A DNA stretch of 64,000 bases from Ascaris suum (lineage: Eukaryota > Nematoda > Chromadorea > Rhabditida > Ascarididae): the NCBI GenBank assembly GCA_013433145.1, contig CM024181.1:3100001-3164000 (forward strand), written 5' to 3'. The position numbers were made by a program, and so were the translations under genes. The notes below the pieces were generated by a model. That model saw nothing but the letters and a program-made list of their open reading frames with translations. It was not told the DNA's origin and ran no database searches. Below are positions 38,469 to 64,000 of the stretch, in pieces. How positions within the stretch are numbered: position 1 is the first letter of the stretch; the number at the start of each line of letters is the position of its first letter.

Positions 38469-41400
38469 TGTACTCTCTGAGGAATTGAAATTAAAAACTC
38501 GAAGGAATAGAACTTTAGCGGAATATTTTTGCAAATGAGTGCGAATTTGAGCCGTTGGGAAAAATTATTCGCTTCTTTCAATTCGATTGCAATAATTGTT
38601 TCATAAACTATCTTTCAATGATTAAGTGCATTATTTCTTAATTTTTACTCATCAACATTGCGACTTCTATGTGGTATTCATTATTCGCTTTTCTAAAATT
38701 TTTGATGAGATCATTATAACGCTTGCAAGAAAGAGAGATAGAGAGAGAGGGGGAGAGGAGGGAGAGAGGAGAGAGAGAGAGAGGGAAAGAGAGAAGCAAC
38801 GAGACGAGTGAAAGAGAGCAATGTTCCAATCTCAGATGAAACTAGTGACAATTATGAAATAATATACGTTCCTTGGTACTTATTCAAACATGCCACTTCC
38901 AACGCAGAGAATTTCGATTGCTCTTGCAGTTATGTACGCTATGTGCAGCCTCTAGAATTGTGCACAGGTTGTCTGATCGCAGTCACGTGCTGAGATTCCT
39001 TAATGATACAATATACTTACCTGCTGTGACCGTATGAACAAGTTCGAAATTAAGGACTTATGTAATGGTTTAGTAGGCGCACAATTCGCACTGTCTAATA
39101 CAAAGTTATTGGTGCAACAAAAAGGCTGTAGAGATGGTGAGCATGAAAATGAGGCAGTGCGGGTTTACGCTAGATAGGGAAACAATGTGAAAAGTGCATG
39201 ACATTTGTGGGAGGAGGAGAAAGCAAAACATTTTACCGGGCAGGTGAAATTTATCATGAATTGAGTGCCTACTAGGCTGCTTAGTGAGCTTACGGCTGGC
39301 TACATTTTTGTGTAATGAAAACTTTGTGATCACCTGGTATGGTCTGTCATCAGTGATCCTCGTCCAGAAGACATGACAATCTTTCATATAACATGCAACT
39401 AAAGTCTTTATATTCATATCATGGGATTATGTACGGAGAAGACTTCGTAAAAAATGCCACAAGATGGTTCGCAAGGATCAGGTCCTGTGTCCTAACTTCA
39501 GTAGCGGTGAGGCGGCTGGAGAGGAAGGATGCAGCAACATCAGTGGTTCCTAACTTCTATTCGAGAGTATGCTTCCTCCCATACTCTCTGTGTTGTCTTG
39601 CAAATTTCAGCTATTTATTCACTATTCATCTTCTTCGTTTCATCGCCGTTTGATGCATCTAAAACTCAGTTGTTCATTGTCGGACTTTATTGTATGGGTA
39701 CTGATTGATCATTTACGTAGCGTTGTCGCCATCTATTATAATGGAAGAACAATGCAAGAATTGAACTAGTTCCACAGTATACTACCTTCCCTCAATTTAA
39801 GACATAGTTTTTGTCTAGCTATGTGACCATCATTTACGATTGAGCCGATATAAAATCTCACTCTCACTGAAGATCAAAAGCAGTGAATGGATACTGATGA
39901 GAATGAGGTGGAGAATATGGGACCGAATGACTCATGTATCCCACTATATTTTGGCTGTCCCATTTTATATATTCGTTTATTTGTTTATTGATTTATTTTA
40001 TTTTATTTAATCTCAACAACCAGAATTTGAACATCATACAAAAAGTATGCAAGCAATAGAATGCAATACAATGGCCGCCCGTTTCACAAGTGCACTTTTA
40101 AGCACAAAATGTAACTGTTTATGGTTATCTTTGTGTATATGTTTGCTCATGATGAAAGCATTCCGATTTTTTTCTTCATTACCCGATTAGTTGCTTACTA
40201 CGACCGAATTCCGCACATCCGGTAAGGTTCCGGAAGAATGATCTCTCAGTCCGTTGGTCTCCTGTAAGCTAAACAAAATAATGATGTTTTTTTTTGTCTG
40301 TGAAGGTGAAGCAATGAGGATGCGGATTCATTAGCGCAGTAAATATAAGCCGTCATATGACTCGTTCACGTTGCCATAAGCCCAGTTGCATAATGTCAAA
40401 AACTCGTTGAATATTTCACCTCAATATTGTTCATTGTATCAATCGTTTTTCATGAAAAAAGTCTTATGTTTATGTCATTGCTTATAATAAGGGTAAAATG
40501 TAATCCCGATGTTTTCAAGGGCTCATAAAATGCACTCTTATGCCGGATATGGAGGCACTCGAGTCGTTTGACAATTGTGCGAGTCATTCGAGGCTCCCAT
40601 ACCCTTGAGGGCACACCTATATGCCTCCTCGTCGCACATCATCCACCGTTTGTCAATCAACAAACTGCACATTGTGCGCACCTCCTCATTGCCCACATAT
40701 CGTTTGCAATAGCTTCCCTGTCCTTGGCATCCTCTTATTCAGATCTTTTAGTCAACTTTCCGATGCCATTTTCTTCTATCGTCAACTCAGGTATAGAGGG
40801 GTTCTGATGTGTATGTTTAAAAAAAAATGCTTGCTTAGCAATAGCCTATGTTATTTTTCAAAACTTTGCTTTGCTGACAAAATATATGCATAATTCGGTG
40901 GCAAAATTCTTGAACCGATTTTATTGAAACTGGAAATTAATTGAGCTGTCTCTTTAGTTCACAGTCAGGAAGCTATCTTGCTTCTAAGCTTCATTTATCT
41001 TGAGCTTTCTAGCTCCACTGAAACCCACTGATAGACACACAGATAGATATATTACAGAAATGCTCTTCATCCTTTTATTTATACAGTTGTGGCATGCATG
41101 AGTTGTTGAGTATCGATGATTATATAACTTAATCGTTTATATGGTTGTGACTTTTGTTTTTTATTGCGGCAATTAATTTATTTTTATATGTTTATTGTTA
41201 TTTCTCGTATCGATAACACTCCCCGCACTCGTTGCGTGTACAAGTAGGTACCCAGAGAAAGACCTTCTTGCAATCTGAGCACCCTGTTCGTTTTTATATC
41301 CTTTAAAACGAGGAGAATTTTGTTGATCGGAGGTGATCCGTTATTCGTCTTAATATTTTCAAGACTGAATTCCCATCTCGAATTGTAATCAAAAATATTA

Positions 41401-41639
41401 TGCCCCATTGATGTTGATTATAGTTCCATTTCATTACATATAGTCATTTTCTTATTACCGTTAGTTCAACTCATCGATTGTAATGAATATGTTTGTTATA
41501 ATGACAGCTGTGTGTGTTTTTCGCAGCTTTGCTCTTTCCCCATAATATATTTACCTTGTATTCTTTTCCTGTTCCGACTTATTGCTGCTCTTGTTGGTCT
41601 TCATTTTCCTTTAGGGAGAGGTAAAGCACATCTTGCCGC
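38469..41639. other. Intergenic stretch
   Basis: AT-rich, with a GA-rich microsatellite near its left end. On the minus strand 41408-41184 is open and polar (with INKILLVLKDIKTNRVLRLQ), and near 39390 a short open segment ends at a gtgatc donor. Neither could be tied into a gene. Confidence 0.35.
38728..38818. repeat. GA-rich microsatellite
   Basis: An imperfect purine tract of GA and GGGA units on the plus strand. Confidence 0.9.
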
Positions 41640-42720
41640 ATACTACTCTCCAGTAATGGCCACTGAAGAAATATTACAATGAGGTGAAGGTGTATGGCAA
41701 TGGGTATTGCTGAACTGCTTGCAAAGCGCGGCAAGCAAAAGAAGCGACGAGGGGAAAGCAAAGCGTGGGGAGAGGCATGAACATGGACTAGCATGTTTGG
41801 ATTGCAGTTGTGCGCAAGGTGCGTTGGCATGGAGTGGTGTGGCTGGCTGCTTGGTGTATCGGTGACGAGCTTGTGGGTGTTGGGCGCGAGGTGTGGAGCA
41901 GAGGAAACGAGTGGGGCGATAAGGGCGCACACACTCGAATTGATTGGCGCTGCCCTAGTTGGGTGGCGTGGCGATGGCGTGCTGATGTGTGTGGCCGTGC
42001 AGGAGAAGGCCGCTGAGTGGGAGATGGGCAGCAGCCATAACGCCGCAGCTGCACATCGATCGCGGGCTGCTGCTCTGCTAGACGCACGCCCCGATTGCCC
42101 TGCTCCCCTCCTCGCCGCTACTCCTGCTCTCAGCTCGACGATGTCAACCGTGCTGTTGATGGTGACGTCGCAACAGCCAGCACCACCACCCCCTCGGATG
42201 CTGCTTTTGGTGCTCTTGCTTGACACTGCGCCCTCCTCGCACACCATGCTCACCCTCGCCAAACCTCCTATCCGATAAGCTTCGTGTATTCACATGTTGG
42301 CAAAATGCGTCACCGACTTATTTTTGAAGTTGGAATGTAGTAGTTCACAGCTGCGGCTAGAGCGCTGCATGTCGGCTCCGGCGTCGGCATCGTTTTACCC
42401 ATTCTCATCTGATTTGGCGACCTTGATATTCTTAATACGCTTTTCCGCGTTAATGTGCCAACCCAACCCTAGAGCCTCCATGGTTTCGTGGATCCTAAAG
42501 AGACCTTTAAATAAAGAAATTGATTCATTGCAGCAGACATTATTTCTTTCCGTCTCGCGAAACGGTCAACATAACATCTTTGTTCCAGCTGAAGAATATA
42601 CACCTCCATTAAGTCTCTGTTACCTGCGCAGAGAACAGCTGATTGCGCGATCTCGCTACCGCCGGAAAACGAACGCATTGCGCCGTAGCGTCGATACCGT
42701 AGAGATCGATGATTAGAGCG
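41640..42720. other. GC-richer island open on both strands
   Basis: About 1 kb of visibly higher G+C and frequent CpG in an AT-rich region. Long frames are open on both strands: minus 42262-41579 (227 codons with an ATG), and plus 41793-42278 and 42294-42716. Two ATGs (42262 minus, 42294 plus) point away from each other about 30 bp apart. The minus frame begins MARVSMVCEEGAVSS and then turns into low-complexity Ala/Ser/His/Pro. Openness here partly reflects few AT-rich stop codons. Confidence 0.6.
42294..42716 (+). CDS. Possible coding exon or 140-aa single-exon gene, unrecognised
   Basis: An ATG-to-TAG frame of 140 codons. The last 60 codons, after a possible ttgcag acceptor at 42528-42533, read most like protein: VSRNGQHNIFVPAEEYTPPL, then a basic run (RREQLIARSRYRRK) and an acidic end (VDTVEIDD). 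It could be a terminal exon of a gene whose other exons I did not find, or a short gene. No family recognised. Confidence 0.3.
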   Translation: MLAKCVTDLFLKLECSSSQLRLERCMSAPASASFYPFSSDLATLIFLIRFSALMCQPNPRASMVSWILKRPLNKEIDSLQQTLFLSVSRNGQHNIFVPAEEYTPPLSLCYLRREQLIARSRYRRKTNALRRSVDTVEIDD

Positions 42721-43827
42721 ATGGCTACGGTCACTCCAGTTACTTTACTTGCCAGGGTGGTTGAAAGTTGAAAAATTGACTCGGCTGTTCTGAAGGTGAT
42801 CGCAGATGAGAAAATGATAAGAACTCGGAAATAATGCAGTTTTTCTTAGAATTGCCCACTCCACGCTATACAAGTTCTTACCGGATGATATGCACGATTA
42901 GTATGATTCTTGACTTGAAGTCACTCAACACTAGCCTCTCTTCTATCACACCTCCTGTTCTTCCAGGCTCTTCCAATTCGACAGTCCTCCAGTCTTATCC
43001 TCCAGTCTTATCTCATCAATGATAGTGGCGCACTCATTTCACAAGGATTGCAATAGTCTTTCACACTTGATTGTTTCATTGTGTTTTACGAACAATTCCT
43101 GTTGCATTTCATTTAAAAGAAAGGCTCATTTGCGAACGGTGAAGATAATGAGCCTCAAACTGTTCTTTTTGTTATCGCTATCCAACGAATGATTGAGACA
43201 TTTCGGCTTCTTTTGCGCAAGATTTCTCCATTACATTCATCGATTGCACAATTGAAATGAGGTTGAGATACAATAGACTCAATAGTAAACTTTGATTAGT
43301 TAGGACTACAAGTATAGGTTCTGTTGCCTTTAATAGGTTGGTGATAGATTTTAAAGCGAAACATCAAGCTATTACTATGTACGTGATATGAACATGAAAC
43401 TTACTTCACTACAACATAACATAGGGTTCCCGGAGAATTCCACCGCACCTCAGTCAACTTTTCCTCTTAGCTGATCTTTATATAAGAGAGATGCTATCCA
43501 CATGATTAAACATTAACTAACCTGAAATGCATGCTTGCTTATATATGACATTGCAGTTTCCTACGTTATATGTAGCGTGATGATTGATTATGTTGTTTCA
43601 CAACTACGCTAAATTAGGAGTTATTGAAGATTCGCTTATAAGGTTCTATGTTTGGATTCATCTCGATATGCTATCAGTGAATGCCACACTATGTAAATAA
43701 GCTCATTACACACCTGTATATTGTTTTACCTTTACGAAGAATTACACCGACAGTTTATGCCTTTGTCGATTTTGAAAGAAAATTTCAATCACAGATCTCT
43801 TGAAGAAACTGATTTCATTAGAGAAGA
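42721..43827. other. Intergenic stretch before the zinc-finger gene
   Basis: AT-rich, with no convincing coding segment or repeat. It is the likely promoter region of the zinc-finger gene. Confidence 0.4.
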
Positions 43828-61150
<17,323 letters not shown>

Positions 61151-64000
61151 TTACACTTGTCCGCTACAAATGCAAATGCATTAAATAATCGTTGAATGGA
61201 AGAGGAGAGGGTTGGTTGCAGGGGGTAAGCAAGGAGGGAGAGGGGGGGGGGGAGGGAGGAAATGACTCTTACAGTCATGCTATTAGTTTTTCATAATATG
61301 GAATCTGAATGAATGGTCATGTTTTATTAATTAGAGATTTCTATGGCTCAGGTATGAAATTATTTTTGAGGATTTTGATGATAATTTCTAGGCATAATTG
61401 ATAGATTTTTTTTTGTAGCGCCAAAATTGCAGCTTATTTCAACAATTTTTTCTAATGAGTGCGATTTTACGCATATTCATTTTTTCGCGCTTAAAATGTT
61501 TTACGTTTTATGGTCGTTTAATTTATTGTTTAATCGATAATCGTATTTATTTGTTTTATTTCAATTTTAAATTTTCTTTTCTTTTATTGCACTCGTCGTG
61601 TTATTGATTCTTGAAAAACAGCACTAATAATTCTCCTCAGCTTTGCGAGGTTTTTTTTTAAAATTCTTTCTGATCATATAATTTATAACTTTTTTCGCTT
61701 CTCTATTTTTTTTTTGAGATATTATTTTTATTGGTTTAGTTCTACTGGTATAGTTGTTCGATTTATAGTAGTGATAGTCTCAATAAGTATTATTGAAGGC
61801 AAATGGATTTCAATCATCACTGTACTCAGATTTTAAAGTATCAGCTGAAAGAGACCATCTGTGAATCGATTTTTTTTTAGTTCTGCGCTTTCAGATCACA
61901 TCGATAGGAATTACTATCAATTACTACTTCTTAAAACTGATTAAAGTCACCATGATAGTTGAAAATTTTCACCCGATTCCTACGTTCTACATTCGTTATT
62001 AATCGAAAATGATCTTTGATCTCATACGTGCTTCTAGTCCATTGAATTTTTATGCCATTCTTTGAAAAAAGCAAAAATTTGCGGTGATCATCGCTTCCGT
62101 ACCCCCCTTACCCACCGTTCTTTTTTAAAACTATTCTTTTGGTGCTTTTAAAATGACTGAAATAGTGATTTTGCGTGGTTTTTTTTTTTTTTTTTTGCTG
62201 AATTTTTCTGAATAGAAAGTGTAATGAGATTCGCCAGTATACGATCTTTTATTTTCATCGGGTTTACGTAAACTTTAAGCTTCATTGTGATTTACTCTCA
62301 TTTATAGATCATTAGTGAAGCATTTTATTCTTTAAATATTATTATTTATGATGCATACGTAGATTTATTTCATTTCATAATTTACTAAATATTGAGCAAA
62401 ACAAACAAAAAATTTCTTTCTTTAATATTTTTAGCGTTCTCTTCTTCCTTATTCATATCGTTTGCGATAAAATTACGCCTATATTGTACTATATTCGTGC
62501 AATATGTATATAATCCTATCGTGAAGAAATGCGTTTTTTTTTTCTTTTGCTTCAGTTATTTGATTTTTGATCTCATTTCATAAGTAATTCCATTTTTTTT
62601 TTAAAGTTGTTTCTTTTTCCTTGCCTGTTTTTTTCATGAGGAATGCTCTTTTTTTTTTCAAATGCAACGTTTCAATAAAAGTTTTCGACTTCGACCAATC
62701 TACTCTTCCGGAATGGATCGTCTTTGGATAATTTTTCAAGTCGATTTCCGTTTTTTTTTTTCGATGATTAAATCCATTTTTTGAGTTCTTACTTGGACGG
62801 TAAGATACTGCAAAACATCATATGAAATATGCTGAATAGGTTCAGCAGATGAAAATGAAAGTTGCAAAAATTTACACATCAATTGAGCGTTTATGGTTTG
62901 GTTTCTTTTCACTGCTTTAAATAAGAACCTCAGATTTGCTGTTGGTTTCTTATATTATCGACTTCACTTCAACTGCAGTTGTTCTAGTCGTTTTATTATA
63001 CGTCATCGAGCAATGGAGAGGATCTTTGATTCAATAATGAGATGATAACTGATGTTATAAAGTGGGGAAACGAACTGCAGTTGAACCTCTTGGACGAATA
63101 CAAATGAAAAGCAGCGCATACCGCTGCAACCAGCATATTTAACAACAACAGCGCTTCTTTCGATGATATGAAGTCTTGTTGAGTTTGTCTTGACAAATCG
63201 AAGGTAAAAGCGACAACCATGTTTTTGAAAAATACGCCTAGGTGGAGCGGATGCTGCGGTCTTCCCAGAGGGAAGGAGGAGGGTCGCTGTATTTTAGCAG
63301 TGGTGGGAAATAGGTAGACTGCAGAAGGAGGTTACTGATGTGTCCACCAAGCTATCTGTCGTTGGTGCTTCTGAGCTGGCACCAGTTGTAGGTGCTGGTG
63401 GATGATTCTGACTTGGTAATGTACGTCAAGTTAGGAAATATCTCGCCGATTACAAAACATTTCAGACAACCGCATAAATCACTGAACACATACAAACCTA
63501 GATATCGGTTACCAAGACAATTTTGTACCACTTTCGTCGTGGCTGTATGGAAATGCTTGCAGAGAGTATCTTTCAATGTCAAAAATATGAACCTTATTTA
63601 AGGTGCTCTCTAAAATTAGTGACCATTAGTGGTCACTCGAGAATACTCCAAGTGCGTTAAGTACCATTTGTTTACTATACTGATGACTTCATTGCATTAG
63701 GAAAATCACCGACATAGAGCATATAAATGTTCAAAAATGTGAGGGAATAAAATAAAATGCTGCGAACAAGACATCGAAATTGATGAAATAATAGGGCACA
63801 TACGTTGAATTTTCCTCACTTACAATTTGCTTTAAAATTTCAATCATTTTTTTCTCAAGTTACTTCGCAATTTACGAGGTACTTCATAGTGATGATCGAT
63901 TCAAATCAAAACGCGGTTGTTATTCTCTTTTAAATGCAAAGCAATATGACCGGCACTGAAATATGATTTCACTTTGAGCGAGAGGCGTTTCGAGTTTTGA
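61151..64000. other. 3' flank of the zinc-finger gene, no firm gene
   Basis: AT-rich, with T homopolymers and a G-rich tract near 61200-61260. On the minus strand 63220-62996 is an ATG-started frame of 74 codons (MVVAFTFDLSRQTQQDF...) with a possible gtatgc donor after 33 codons. It might be a first exon of a gene running left, but no partner was found. Confidence 0.35.

Noticed and set aside
41793..42278. Plus-strand frame of 161 codons in the GC-rich island
   Set aside because: Ala-, Trp- and Leu-rich low-complexity translation, open on the opposite strand too. Probably open only because stop codons are AT-rich.

Overview
The window is eukaryotic and most probably nematode. Genes are broken into many short exons, and introns range from about 40 nt to over 3 kb with GT..AG borders and TTTCAG- or TTGCAG-like acceptors. 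The intergenic DNA is AT-rich, with long (TA)n arrays and G homopolymers. The recognisable genes are homologues of Caenorhabditis elegans chromosome III genes. No bacterial-style operon, CRISPR array, rRNA or tRNA was seen.

Layout, left to right. The last exon of N-acetylglucosamine-6-phosphate deacetylase (80-213, +) is followed by 4.3 kb with no confident gene.

Next is a complete nine-exon SLC36-type amino-acid transporter of 444 aa (4589-11320, +, skat-1-like). Facing it on the minus strand are the last two exons of a protein I do not recognise (11515-11975) and further possible exons up to 14514. Then comes a complete ten-exon LIN-9 (22216 to 14613, -, 594 aa) and a possible 87-aa small gene (23550 to 22661, -).

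On the plus strand follow the AC19 subunit of RNA polymerases I and III (24030-25617, 111 aa) and an eight-exon gamma-tubulin (28479-33123, 447 aa). After these come a weak two-exon candidate (33679-34264), a four-exon unrecognised 312-aa protein (34731-38468), a GC-richer patch (41640-42720), and a gene of about 20 exons (43828-61150) coding for a roughly 944-aa C2H2 zinc-finger protein. The last 2.8 kb hold nothing firm.

For the transporter, LIN-9, AC19, gamma-tubulin and the 312-aa protein, every exon junction I chose keeps the reading frame and the exon sum is divisible by three. This is a strong internal check, since nothing was fitted to a database. The zinc-finger gene also closes, but only if one short intron (56380-56426) is assumed; otherwise it carries a one-base frameshift.

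From memory, deacetylase and skat-1 are neighbours in C. elegans (F59B2.3, F59B2.2), and so are AC19 and tbg-1 (F58A4.9, F58A4.8), so local gene order seems partly kept. The genes are housekeeping or chromatin-related and do not form one pathway.

The most interesting object is the zinc-finger gene. Seven modules of two fingers plus a linker ending in a CFP-type signature alternate strictly between a Trp class and an Arg class, which suggests growth by duplication of a four-finger unit.
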